Shown here in pieces: positions 48,889 through 57,057 of a stretch of 64,000 bases of DNA. This DNA comes from SLHU01 sp009929975. GTDB lineage: Bacteria > Bacillota > Clostridia > Saccharofermentanales > UBA5734. The stretch spans positions 1,488,001 through 1,552,000 of the forward strand of contig JAXGZQ010000001.1 of assembly GCA_040776905.1 (NCBI GenBank), written 5' to 3'. A program made the position numbers and the translations under genes. The notes beneath the pieces were generated by a model. The model had not been told where the DNA came from. It was given only the letters and a program-made list of their open reading frames with translations, and searched no databases. How positions within the stretch are numbered: position 1 is the first letter of the stretch; each line of letters opens with the position of its first letter.

Positions 48889-50499
48889 TTAATGATTGCC
48901 AATAAAATCCAGAATGGTCACGTAGGGCTTATTCGGATATTTACGTAAACCACGGCCCAACTGCTGAATAAATACAGTGGATGATTCCGTTGGTCTGAGA
49001 AAGAGGACCATGTTTACCCCGGGAATATCGACACCTTCATTGAGAATATCAACGGTGAATAAAATCTCAAGACCAGCATGATCACTCTGCAGATCGTTAT
49101 AAGCGCGGATTCGTTCGCCGATGGTGTTGCGGCCCGTCAGATACGCGGTTCTATATTGATCACTCATGACCTCACTCATGATGCGCGCATGGGCGATTGT
49201 ACTACAGAAAGCGAGCGCTTTTAGTTTACCGGCCGGCCGGTGCCCTTCAATCTGTTCGCAGATAAAATTGGCGTGATCTTCTTCCGCGATTTGCGCGATC
49301 AGCCGGCGCTCTTCTTGCTTGCTGAGCCCGTAGTCAACCTGTTGATCACGAATGCCGTAATATTTGAACGGTACGACCAAGTCATTGATAATCGCGTCGC
49401 GCAGACGTAATTCATATGGAATATTCTGATCGAATAACTCGAGTACATCCTGGTTGTCCATCCGTTCCGGAGTGGCTGTTAATCCCAGCAAAAACTCAGG
49501 TTCAAAATAGGCCATGATTTTCTTGTAGGTTTCCGCAGTTGCGTGGTGACATTCATCGATAATGATGTAGTCAAACGTATCCTTATGGAATAACTCAAGG
49601 TTGCGGCTCATGGTCAAATTCGTCGCGAAGACAAAATCCGCATCAAGTTCTTTGCTTTCACCACTGTAAATTCCATAGCTGACCTGACTGCCAAAGACTT
49701 CCTGAAAAGTACTGAACGATTTTTTCAGGATGGATCCTTCATGAACAATATAAAGCAATCGGCGTGGATCGAAATTGAGCGCGTCAAAAGCCGCCAGATA
49801 GGTTTTACCACTGCCTGAAGCCGCGATGACTAACGCACGGGCGGTTCCGGTCGCGCGATAACGGTTGAGCTCCTTGAGTGCTTTACGCTGCATGAAATTC
49901 GGCTTGACATTCCGGGCCGTGAAATCATAATCCATATCCCAGCGTTCGATCGCGAAATGCAGTTTTCTGGTATACTGCTGGATGATGTCATCCGACAAGT
50001 TATGAGTCTGACACCACAGTGAGTCAAAGTCTTGTTTTGCCTGGCTATACGCTGTGTCTATTTCATTGCCACTGACGACCAAATCCCATTCAATATTTTT
50101 GAGCAGGGCATAGCGGGTGATATTCGATGATCCGATAATCAGCTCGCATGCAGAGGTGAATTCAAACAAATAGCCTTTGGTGTGGTAACCCCGTGTGGAA
50201 TAGTCCTTGTCAAGGAAAGAATCGTAATCAATATGGCATTGGAAATTCGAGTGTCCGTTCATCAGTGCGTGAAAGACCCTAAGCGATTCAATATCCGTGA
50301 AATTCTGGTAGGTGGACGTGATGATCCGTCCTGTACACCCTCTGGCCAGCGCGGCCTCGATGTCTTTAATCAGAAGAACAAGGCCTGCTCTTTTAATGAA
50401 ACTGACTGAGAAGTAGAACGCACGACATCGGCGAAGGCTGTCCCTGATTTTGTCCAGGAACGTTTGATCGGAGAAATTAGTCAAAAACTGACTCGACAT
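48889..50499 (-). CDS. PLD-nuclease/SF2-helicase protein, N-terminal part of an interrupted gene
   Basis: 536 residues from the ATG at 50499, preceded by AGGAGG. Residues 1-170 are a phospholipase-D-like domain with GYHTKGYLFE and IIGSSNITRYAL (HxK and Asn positions). From about 200 comes an SF2 helicase: AASGSGKTYLA (motif I), IIDECHHA (II), GLTATPERMD (III), then EILFTVDILNEGVDIPGVN and QQLGRGLRKYP (V, VI). It stops at LDFIGNH, followed by TAA, where full-length relatives read on into a DUF3427 domain. The intact protein would be about 925 residues. DNA repair or phage-defence functions are typical guesses. Confidence 0.85.
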   Translation of the reverse strand: MSSQFLTNFSDQTFLDKIRDSLRRCRAFYFSVSFIKRAGLVLLIKDIEAALARGCTGRIITSTYQNFTDIESLRVFHALMNGHSNFQCHIDYDSFLDKDYSTRGYHTKGYLFEFTSACELIIGSSNITRYALLKNIEWDLVVSGNEIDTAYSQAKQDFDSLWCQTHNLSDDIIQQYTRKLHFAIERWDMDYDFTARNVKPNFMQRKALKELNRYRATGTARALVIAASGSGKTYLAAFDALNFDPRRLLYIVHEGSILKKSFSTFQEVFGSQVSYGIYSGESKELDADFVFATNLTMSRNLELFHKDTFDYIIIDECHHATAETYKKIMAYFEPEFLLGLTATPERMDNQDVLELFDQNIPYELRLRDAIINDLVVPFKYYGIRDQQVDYGLSKQEERRLIAQIAEEDHANFICEQIEGHRPAGKLKALAFCSTIAHARIMSEVMSDQYRTAYLTGRNTIGERIRAYNDLQSDHAGLEILFTVDILNEGVDIPGVNMVLFLRPTESSTVFIQQLGRGLRKYPNKPYVTILDFIGNH

Positions 50500-50547
50500 C
50501 TTAGCCTCCTTCAAATCATCTCAATAACAATAATTTCATACTATTAC

Positions 50548-50617
50548 CTTATCACAAGATTCAGGACGCGAAGTGATAAAGAATGATTAAAGACTCGAAC
50601 GGACAGGTTGTGATAAG
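50548..50617. promoter_or_regulatory. Three GTGATAA-type sites in the divergent helicase/cupin region
   Basis: CTTATCACAA (50548-50557) and TTGTGATAAG (50608-50617) are perfect inverted copies. A third copy, GTGATAAAG, is at 50573-50581 between them. They lie in the 194-bp region upstream of both genes. The repeated TGTGA-like half site suggests a shared regulator; the Crp-type protein in this window is one candidate. Confidence 0.4.
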
Positions 50618-50693
50618 CTGACGGTAGACACGAATCGTATTTTCCGATGAGTTGGCTATACTAGGATAATCAAATATGGCAGGAGGCTAACCA

Positions 50694-51032
50694 ATGATTA
50701 CCATCAACCGATTTGACAAGGAACAGGCCTTTCCAGTGCACAACGGCACGATCCTCGGCATGAAGGCGTTTTCGGAATCAATGAACCCGCCGTTCGAGCA
50801 TCTGTACGGCCATTTGGAACAAAACGGGATCATGGATGGCAATCGCCAGGGCCATGCGCACCCGACCAAAGAGATCTATATCATCTTCGCGGGTGAAGGC
50901 TTTGTCATTATCAACAATGAAGAAGCACCGGTCCGTGCCGGTGATGTGATCGAGATACCGCCGAATAGTTCTCATACGGTTGAGAACCGCAGTGGAAAGC
51001 CGCTGACCTGGCTGGCCATCTGGTGGCCTTGA
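50694..51032 (+). CDS. Single-domain cupin protein
   Basis: 112 residues with AGGAGG upstream. The cupin metal motifs are GHAHPTKEIYIIFAGEGFV and GDVIEIPPNSSHTVEN. Small cupins bind a metal and may isomerise or oxidise sugars and keto acids. It lies before the Gfo/Idh/MocA gene, with 190 bp between them, so a shared transcript is possible. The substrate is unknown. Confidence 0.85.
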   Translation: MITINRFDKEQAFPVHNGTILGMKAFSESMNPPFEHLYGHLEQNGIMDGNRQGHAHPTKEIYIIFAGEGFVIINNEEAPVRAGDVIEIPPNSSHTVENRSGKPLTWLAIWWP

Positions 51033-51224
51033 TCTGAGGTTCATCGCGTCGGTCTGACGTTCAATGGACTTCCAATGGAAGGTTCGGAGATCATCACACT
51101 TTTCTGATGGCAGACTGGACACAAAACATGGTACGCTGATCGTGAGAGAAGCAGGGATATGACACCAGACGGATCACATTGTTTCGAGATAGGAACTGCC
51201 GCGGCTTTCAGGGAGGATAAACCA
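51033..51224. other. Intergenic region before the Gfo/Idh/MocA gene
   Basis: 192 bp with one small palindrome, CTTCCAATGGAAG (51069-51081). No convincing promoter hexamers or T-tract terminator were seen. The AGGGAGG ribosome site of the next gene is at its end. Confidence 0.4.
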
Positions 51225-52217
51225 ATGATCAGAATCGCGATGCTGTCAAAATGGCATGTTCATGCCGTTGATTACGCTAAACAGATACGCCAGTCAGGGA
51301 AAGCGGAAATCACCTGTATCTGGGATGATGACGCTGAGCGCGGACGCGCCTGGGCTGAAGAACTCGGGGTCGATTTCGAAGGTAATCTCGACCAGGTGCT
51401 GACCCGTTCTGATGTGGACGCGGTGATCGTCTGCACGCCGACGACTGACCATGAACCGGTCATGATCGCCGCGGCGAGGGCCGGTAAGCATATCTTTACC
51501 GAAAAGGTCATGGCCACTACCGTTGAGGCCTGCCGCAATATCAGCCAGGCAATTCAGGAGAACAAAATCAAGTTTTGCATCTCATATCCTCAACTGACCT
51601 GGCCGATCGCGCAGTACGCGAAGCAGCTGATTGATAATGGGACGCTTGGCCGGATCACGTATATGCGCATGCGGACCGCCCATGGCGGCAGTCTGCTCGG
51701 CTGGCTGCCGGACTACTGGTACGATCTGGAGAAAGCCGGCGGCGGCGCGATGATGGACCTTGGCTGCCATCCGATGTATACGGCTTCCTATCTTCTGGGC
51801 AAACCTTGCCGGATCGCGTCGGTTTTCAACAATTCGTGCGCGCCGGCACCGGTCGATGACAATTCGGTTTCCGTGGTTGAATTTGAGAATAAAGCGATCG
51901 CCGTCCTGGAAACTTCGTTTGTTTCGCCCTGGTCAGCCGGCTGTTTCGAACTGCTGGGAACAGAAGGCGCGCTGGTCAGTGTCGATGGCGTTACCAAGGT
52001 GCGCAGCACCTCCTTCGCGGTTGACGGATGGGTCATCCCGGATAAACTGCCGGATAATTTACCGATGCCCATACAGTTGTGGCTGGATGGAATCAGCAGC
52101 GGTTCCCCGATTCCGTTTGATGAAACGCGCGGCGAAGCGTTGACCGAACTGATGGAAAATGCCTATCGTTCCGACCGGGAACAGCGCATCATGACATTCG
52201 GCGGACCGTGTATTTGA
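51225..52217 (+). CDS. Gfo/Idh/MocA-family oxidoreductase
   Basis: About 330 residues from the ATG at 51225 (MIRIAMLSKWHVHAVDYA), preceded by AGGGAGG; an upstream in-frame ATG at 51159 lies away from any site. An N-terminal Rossmann domain leads to the family motif HIFTEKVMATT, whose Lys is catalytic (about residue 94). The C-terminal alpha/beta domain has GGGAMMDLGCHPMYTA with the catalytic His. It oxidises or reduces a sugar or sugar derivative with NAD(P). The substrate is unknown. The cupin upstream may act on the same compound. Confidence 0.9.
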   Translation: MIRIAMLSKWHVHAVDYAKQIRQSGKAEITCIWDDDAERGRAWAEELGVDFEGNLDQVLTRSDVDAVIVCTPTTDHEPVMIAAARAGKHIFTEKVMATTVEACRNISQAIQENKIKFCISYPQLTWPIAQYAKQLIDNGTLGRITYMRMRTAHGGSLLGWLPDYWYDLEKAGGGAMMDLGCHPMYTASYLLGKPCRIASVFNNSCAPAPVDDNSVSVVEFENKAIAVLETSFVSPWSAGCFELLGTEGALVSVDGVTKVRSTSFAVDGWVIPDKLPDNLPMPIQLWLDGISSGSPIPFDETRGEALTELMENAYRSDREQRIMTFGGPCI

Positions 52218-52266
52218 TCTAAAATAAAGTAATATAAAGCATAATATATATAGTTTAACATGCGAA

Positions 52267-52294
52267 TTGAGCTATTAAAATATAGTGATATAAT
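52267..52294 (+). promoter_or_regulatory. Extended -10 promoter of the leaderless hypothetical gene
   Basis: -35 TTGAGC (52267-52272), 16-bp spacer, extended -10 TG-A-TATAAT (hexamer 52289-52294). Only six bases separate the -10 from the ATG at 52301, so transcription should start at or beside the start codon. Confidence 0.72.
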
Positions 52295-52300
52295 ATTTGT

Positions 52301-52801
52301 ATGTTTATTGCGGAGCGATTTTCATACGACCCGATCTGGGTGCAGAGTCTCCAGAGTGAATTGTACTGGAGCCTCATCAGCATTCCCTTTGAAATATCAA
52401 AAGATCTGTACGAACGATCCGAATGGATTCTCGGTGTTTTTACCACATTGGGTAAAGACTGCAAGACGATCCAGACGATCGACCACCGGGTGTTTGAATC
52501 CCTGCACGATGCCATCGCTGCCAAATTCCGCTTTGAGAACCGCAATGATTTCGAACTGAATTATCCGGAAATCCCGAAGCACCGGCTGGATACGGACAAC
52601 ATCAAATTGCGCTGGATCAATTATTTCCGCAGCCAGATCGAGACCCTGTTTGAAAAAAACACCGACCTGCCCCGCCAGATCATGGTGGCCGTTGCCTATC
52701 CGTACCCTGATTCGCAGGGAGTTGTCGCGGAATGCTATATCGAATCCGTCAGCAAGGACATTTTCTTGTCTGTCCGGGAAAGCGAATCAGCAGAAATCTG
52801 A
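52301..52801 (+). CDS. Hypothetical protein, probably translated from a leaderless mRNA
   Basis: 166 residues. No domain is recognised. It is a soluble, mixed-charge sequence with a possible helical first half (WSLISIPFEISKDLYERSEWI) and a C-terminal half with QIMVAVAYPYPDSQGVVAECYIE, suggesting a small alpha/beta fold. No ribosome site precedes the ATG, and the -10 box ends six bases before it. Codon patterns look like the neighbours. A perfect terminator follows. It appears to be a single-gene unit. Confidence 0.65.
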   Translation: MFIAERFSYDPIWVQSLQSELYWSLISIPFEISKDLYERSEWILGVFTTLGKDCKTIQTIDHRVFESLHDAIAAKFRFENRNDFELNYPEIPKHRLDTDNIKLRWINYFRSQIETLFEKNTDLPRQIMVAVAYPYPDSQGVVAECYIESVSKDIFLSVRESESAEI

Positions 52802-52819
52802 TACCTGACCACATACTTT

Positions 52820-52851
52820 CGCCACGTTTCTCAACGGGAACGTGGCGTTTT
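52820..52851 (+). terminator. Intrinsic terminator after the leaderless hypothetical gene
   Basis: CGCCACGTT (52820-52828) pairs perfectly with AACGTGGCG (52839-52847), 10-nt loop, then TTTTCC. Confidence 0.8.
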
Positions 52852-52967
52852 CCGATGCCTGATTGCGGTATAATAAAGAAGCACGCTCCATTTAGTCTGA
52901 CAGCGATCGGATCAATCCAAACGTGAGGCGGAAATTCTGATACGAATCAAGTACGGAGGTGATCGAG

Positions 52968-53477
52968 ATGAAGGTAGAGCTGAGGCCGGTCAATCTTAAT
53001 GAACGGGAGATCTTAAGCAATCTGCTGGAAAAGTACAATTATGAGTTTTCTCAATGGGATCTGCGCGATGTGAACGACCTCGGTCTATATGGTTATCAGT
53101 ACCTCGATTATTACTGGAATGAAGATCAGCGGTGGGCTTATTTCATTCTGGCTGATGGCAAACTGGCCGGATTCGCTCTGGTGAACGATTTGCCGGAAGT
53201 CGCTGATCGGGATACGGACTATCAACTGGCAGAATTTTTCGTCATGTATAAATACCGCCGCCTTGGCGTCGGTCGGCGGGCAGTGTTCCAGCTGTTCGAT
53301 GAGCACAAGGGGCGCTGGCAGTTGAAGCGTCATCCGAAAAATCTTGCGGCGGCCCGTTTCTGGGATCGGGTGATCAATGATTACACCGATGGATCATTTG
53401 AGCTGGTGATCGCATATCCCGATACGGAGTATGATGACGGATCGCTTGGTGATGTCTATTTTTTCAGCAGCCGCTGA
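52968..53477 (+). CDS. GNAT-family acetyltransferase
   Basis: 169 residues. The ATG at 52968 follows GGAGGTGATC, a near-perfect anti-Shine-Dalgarno match. The GNAT core is AEFFVMYKYRRLGVGRRAVFQLF (Arg-x-x-Gly-x-Gly acetyl-CoA loop) then HPKNLAAARFWDRVI, and the protein ends YFFSSR. The substrate is unknown. No tight neighbour; the next operon begins 33 bp later but seems to have its own ribosome site. Confidence 0.88.
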   Translation: MKVELRPVNLNEREILSNLLEKYNYEFSQWDLRDVNDLGLYGYQYLDYYWNEDQRWAYFILADGKLAGFALVNDLPEVADRDTDYQLAEFFVMYKYRRLGVGRRAVFQLFDEHKGRWQLKRHPKNLAAARFWDRVINDYTDGSFELVIAYPDTEYDDGSLGDVYFFSSR

Positions 53478-53510
53478 CAAAGGGAATTCACGCATTGACA
53501 GGAGTACAAG

Positions 53511-54764
53511 ATGAATAATCTCTATCTGACACCCATTTCTCAGACCTTTTCCCATGAGAAGATCGAGGATATCCCCGGTCGGGTGGCCGCCGCCATGCAG
53601 CAGTCTGCAGTTGAATTTCTGCCCGGGACACGTATCGCGATCGCGGTCGGCAGCCGGGGCATCAGCCACCTGCCACTGATCGTCCGCGCAGTCGTTGATT
53701 ATCTCAAATCACGTGATGTCCAGTGCTTTATTGTCCCGGCAATGGGCAGCCACGGTGGCGCGTCCGCGGAGGGCCAGCGGGAAGTTCTGACATCTCTTGG
53801 TGTGACTGAAGCAAGTATTGGTGTTCCGATCCGGTCATCGATGCAGGTGATCGAACTGCCAAGAGGCTTATTGGAATTTCCTGTCTATCAAGATCGGGTT
53901 GCCCATGAAGCGGACGGCATCATCGTGATCAACCGGATCAAGGCACATACTGATTTCATGGGTGAGATTGAAAGCGGTCTGGCGAAAATGTGCGTCATCG
54001 GTCTGGGTAAGCACAAACAAGCTCTGACCATGCATCGATTCGGCGTCAAGGGTCTGCGCGATTATATCCCTGTGGCGGCTGAGCAAATTTTGCAAACCAG
54101 CAAGATTCTCCTTGGAATCGGATTGGTTGAGAACGCGTATGATGAAACGATGCGCATCGAGGCAATCCGTCCTGAGGCGATTCTCAGAGAAGAAAAAGAA
54201 CTGCTGAAGCTCAGCCGCTCATGCATGCCGTCTTTACCAGTGGACACGCTGGATCTCCTGATCCTTGATCAGATGGGCAAGGATATCAGCGGGACCGGTA
54301 TGGATCCCAATATTATCGGCCGGCGAATGATTGCCGGTGAGCCTGATCTGCCGCGTCCGGTCATTTCCAGGCTGATTGTCTGTGGTTTGTCGGAACAGTC
54401 GCATGGCAACGCGCTGGGTATGGGCATGGCAGACTTCATTACCCGCCGTTTACATGACGCGATCGACTTCCACGCGACGAATGAAAATACCCTGACCAGT
54501 ACCTTCATCGAGCGTGGACGGGTGCCGATCATCGCTGAAACGGACCGTCTGGCCGTGGAATACGCGATGCGGACCTGGGGCAGCATACAGCCGGAGGATG
54601 CCAGGATCATTCGGGCTGAAAACACCCTGCACATCGACCGACTCTATGTTTCAAACGCTGTGCTGGATAAAATTCGCGATCGTTCTGACATCACGGTTAC
54701 CGGCGATCCGGTTGCGCAGTTTACAGAAGACGGCTGGCTGACACCTTTCCGGGGCAATCGATGA
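53511..54764 (+). CDS. LarA-like (DUF2088) protein, putative nickel-pincer epimerase/racemase
   Basis: 417 residues. The DUF2088/LarA pattern is visible: AIAVGSRGISHLP early on, then GSHGGASAEGQREVL (His and Arg-loop position), INRIKAHTDFMGEIESGLAKM (His and the Lys-bearing loop), and TMHRFGVKGL. In LarA equivalent His and Lys residues bind the pincer cofactor; the assignment here is by pattern only. It is followed by a C4 acid-sugar kinase and a PdxA-type dehydrogenase with 4-bp overlaps, so it is the first enzyme of that route, perhaps a 2-epimerase of a sugar acid. Confidence 0.82.
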   Translation: MNNLYLTPISQTFSHEKIEDIPGRVAAAMQQSAVEFLPGTRIAIAVGSRGISHLPLIVRAVVDYLKSRDVQCFIVPAMGSHGGASAEGQREVLTSLGVTEASIGVPIRSSMQVIELPRGLLEFPVYQDRVAHEADGIIVINRIKAHTDFMGEIESGLAKMCVIGLGKHKQALTMHRFGVKGLRDYIPVAAEQILQTSKILLGIGLVENAYDETMRIEAIRPEAILREEKELLKLSRSCMPSLPVDTLDLLILDQMGKDISGTGMDPNIIGRRMIAGEPDLPRPVISRLIVCGLSEQSHGNALGMGMADFITRRLHDAIDFHATNENTLTSTFIERGRVPIIAETDRLAVEYAMRTWGSIQPEDARIIRAENTLHIDRLYVSNAVLDKIRDRSDITVTGDPVAQFTEDGWLTPFRGNR

Positions 54765-56056
54765 ATCGACTGCTGATCATCGCGGATGACTTTACCGGCG
54801 CGCTGGATACCGGTGTGCAATTTGTTAAGGCCGGGCTGCGCGTTAAAGTCTGTTTATGGACTCATTTCGACGCGTCCATCGTGGACGATGACTGTTCAAT
54901 CTATTCGGTTGACTGTGAATCACGCCATTTGAATCGTGAACAAGCTGCCGATCGCATCCGCCAGGTTTGCCAGTTGGCCGTCGCCCTCAGCTTCAGCCAT
55001 TTCTACAAGAAGACGGATTCAACCCTGAGAGGGAATATCGGTGCGGAAATAACCGCCTGCCTGGAAACGGTTCAGCAACACCAGCCCTTCGTTTTTATTC
55101 CGTCATATCCAAAAGCAAACCGTATTCTCAGGAACGGCATCATGTATGTGGATGATGTCCGCCTTGATCAGACCGACTATGCGGCTGATCCGCTGAATCC
55201 GATCACTGATGCGTCGGCCGATTCATTATTTCGTGATCACCGGGAGCTTCAACTGCGGGTTCTGACTGCGATGGATTTTGTCGAAGCAACGCTGCCGACG
55301 AAGAAGGATCAGCCGGATCTTTATGTTCTTGATTCAGACAACGACGACCAGCTGCGGCGGATCGCAGATCATCTGGCCGATCTGCAATGGTTAAAACTGA
55401 CGGCTGGCTGCGCTGGATTCGCGGAGTTTCTCGCCGGGACAATCGCCGGCCAACCAGGCTGGATCAGAATGGCGTCAGATGCCACAGCGGCATCATCTCC
55501 GGGCATGCTTGTCATCTGCGGCAGCATCAATCCACGATCTTTACGGCAGATCGATCAGTTCATCAGTGATCATCCAGAGTATGTCCATCATACCTTCACC
55601 ACGGAACAGAAACAGATGAGCTGCTGGCAATCTGAAGATGCGAAAGGTTTGATACATCAATGGAAAACCACGTTGGATCAGCAGCTGCCGGTCATCTTAC
55701 AGACAATTGATACCAGCGCGGCATTTGATCAAACGATTGACGCACAGACGGTGGCAGTCAGTCTGGCACAGGCTGTAAAGCAGCTCGCCACGGAAAACAC
55801 GCGATTTTCACTGGTTGTTTTTGGTGGTGACACACTGTTTTCGATCGCCCGTGAACTCGGCTTTCACTATCTGCTGCCCCTGCGGGAAGTCACTCCCGGT
55901 GTTGTCCAGTCGCTGATCACGACCAGGAGCGGAGATATGATGCTTTTCAGTAAGGCCGGCGGACTCGGTCATGATCGGGTCCTGCAGGAAATTGACGACG
56001 TGATCGGGATGTCTGACCAGAACGACGGAATACAGACAGAGAGGACTGAGGCATGA
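54761..56056 (+). CDS. Four-carbon acid sugar kinase family protein (DUF1537)
   Basis: 431 residues, overlapping the preceding gene by 4 bp (ATGA). The N-terminal domain starts LLIIADDFTGALDTGVQF and has FYKKTDSTLRGNIGAE, both signature DUF1537 phrases. The nucleotide-binding C-terminal domain has VVFGGDTLFSIARELGF and ends near GGLGHDRVLQEI. Known members phosphorylate D-threonate or D-erythronate at the 4-position. Together with the PdxA-type gene it forms the core of the C4 acid-sugar pathway, giving dihydroxyacetone phosphate and CO2. Confidence 0.93.
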   Translation: MNRLLIIADDFTGALDTGVQFVKAGLRVKVCLWTHFDASIVDDDCSIYSVDCESRHLNREQAADRIRQVCQLAVALSFSHFYKKTDSTLRGNIGAEITACLETVQQHQPFVFIPSYPKANRILRNGIMYVDDVRLDQTDYAADPLNPITDASADSLFRDHRELQLRVLTAMDFVEATLPTKKDQPDLYVLDSDNDDQLRRIADHLADLQWLKLTAGCAGFAEFLAGTIAGQPGWIRMASDATAASSPGMLVICGSINPRSLRQIDQFISDHPEYVHHTFTTEQKQMSCWQSEDAKGLIHQWKTTLDQQLPVILQTIDTSAAFDQTIDAQTVAVSLAQAVKQLATENTRFSLVVFGGDTLFSIARELGFHYLLPLREVTPGVVQSLITTRSGDMMLFSKAGGLGHDRVLQEIDDVIGMSDQNDGIQTERTEA

Positions 56057-57030
56057 ATACGAAACGAATCGCGGTGACCATGGGCGACGCGTCCGGAATC
56101 GGGCCTGAGCTGGCATTGAAGGCCTGGCAGGAGGGACATCTGCCATCTGATATTTTTGTCATTGGCGACTTGGCCGCCCTGACTCTCTGCAACCAGACAT
56201 TATCACTGAATGTTTCTTTACATACTGTGACGGACACACTGGATCTGGTCACCGATCGCCTGAATGTCTTTGATCTCGGCTGTCTGGAGATGACACAGAT
56301 CCGGCCTGGTCAGCTCAACCGTCAGTCCGGCGTCGCCGCGGCTCAGTATGTGGTCAAAGCCGTTGAACTGTATCACGCGGGAAAAATTGATGCTGTTGTG
56401 ACCCTGCCGATGAACAAAGAGGCGACGCGCCTCTCTTTGCCGGATTTTACCGGTCATACGGAACTGCTGGCCAGCCTTTGCGGTTGTACAGATTATACGA
56501 TGATGCTGACGAGTGAGAAACTGACGGTGACCCATGTCAGCACCCATGTTTCGATCACGGAAGCAGTGAAGGCAGTGACAACACAGCGGGTTGTTGATGT
56601 GATCCGCCTGACCGATCAGGCTCTGCGCCGTTTGATGCCGGCACCGAAGATCGCGGTTGCCGGGCTGAATCCACATGCCGGTGAAAATGGCGCGTTCGGT
56701 GATGAGGAACTGCAGTCGATCATTCCGGCTGTCAATAGAGCCAGGCAGGAAGGTATTCAGTGTACCGGACCGATCGCGCCGGATACCGTGTTTCTCAAAG
56801 CTGTACAGGGAGAATATGACGCGGTGGTCTGTATGTATCATGATCAGGGACATATCCCGATGAAACTGCTCGATTTTGATGGCGGTGTCAATGTGACACT
56901 CGGCCTTGATTTGATCCGCACATCGGTCGATCACGGGACGGCGTTTGATATCGCATACCAGGGGATCGCGTCAACGAAAAGCTTTGTCAGAGCCTTGGAA
57001 ACCGCACGGGCTATGATGGGAGAAGAATAA
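56053..57030 (+). CDS. pdxA2: PdxA2-type 4-phosphate dehydrogenase (decarboxylating)
   Basis: 325 residues, overlapping the kinase gene by 4 bp. PdxA family motifs are TMGDASGIGPELALKA, LPDFTGHTELLA (metal His), VAGLNPHAGENGAFG (metal His) and YHDQGHIPMKL (metal His). The family includes pyridoxal-pathway PdxA and the PdxA2 branch that oxidises and decarboxylates D-threonate or D-erythronate 4-phosphate. The neighbouring C4 kinase makes the PdxA2 role more likely, while a vitamin B6 role is the alternative. No other B6 genes are in the window. Confidence 0.9.
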   Translation: MNTKRIAVTMGDASGIGPELALKAWQEGHLPSDIFVIGDLAALTLCNQTLSLNVSLHTVTDTLDLVTDRLNVFDLGCLEMTQIRPGQLNRQSGVAAAQYVVKAVELYHAGKIDAVVTLPMNKEATRLSLPDFTGHTELLASLCGCTDYTMMLTSEKLTVTHVSTHVSITEAVKAVTTQRVVDVIRLTDQALRRLMPAPKIAVAGLNPHAGENGAFGDEELQSIIPAVNRARQEGIQCTGPIAPDTVFLKAVQGEYDAVVCMYHDQGHIPMKLLDFDGGVNVTLGLDLIRTSVDHGTAFDIAYQGIASTKSFVRALETARAMMGEE

Positions 57031-57057
57031 AAGTCAGTCCCAACAAAGAGGTGAAGC

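Noticed and set aside
53511..57030. Vitamin B6 biosynthesis role for the PdxA-type gene
   Set aside because: The close overlap with a C4 acid-sugar kinase and a DUF2088 gene, and lack of any other B6 gene, favour the acid-sugar pathway; B6 synthesis is kept only as an alternative.
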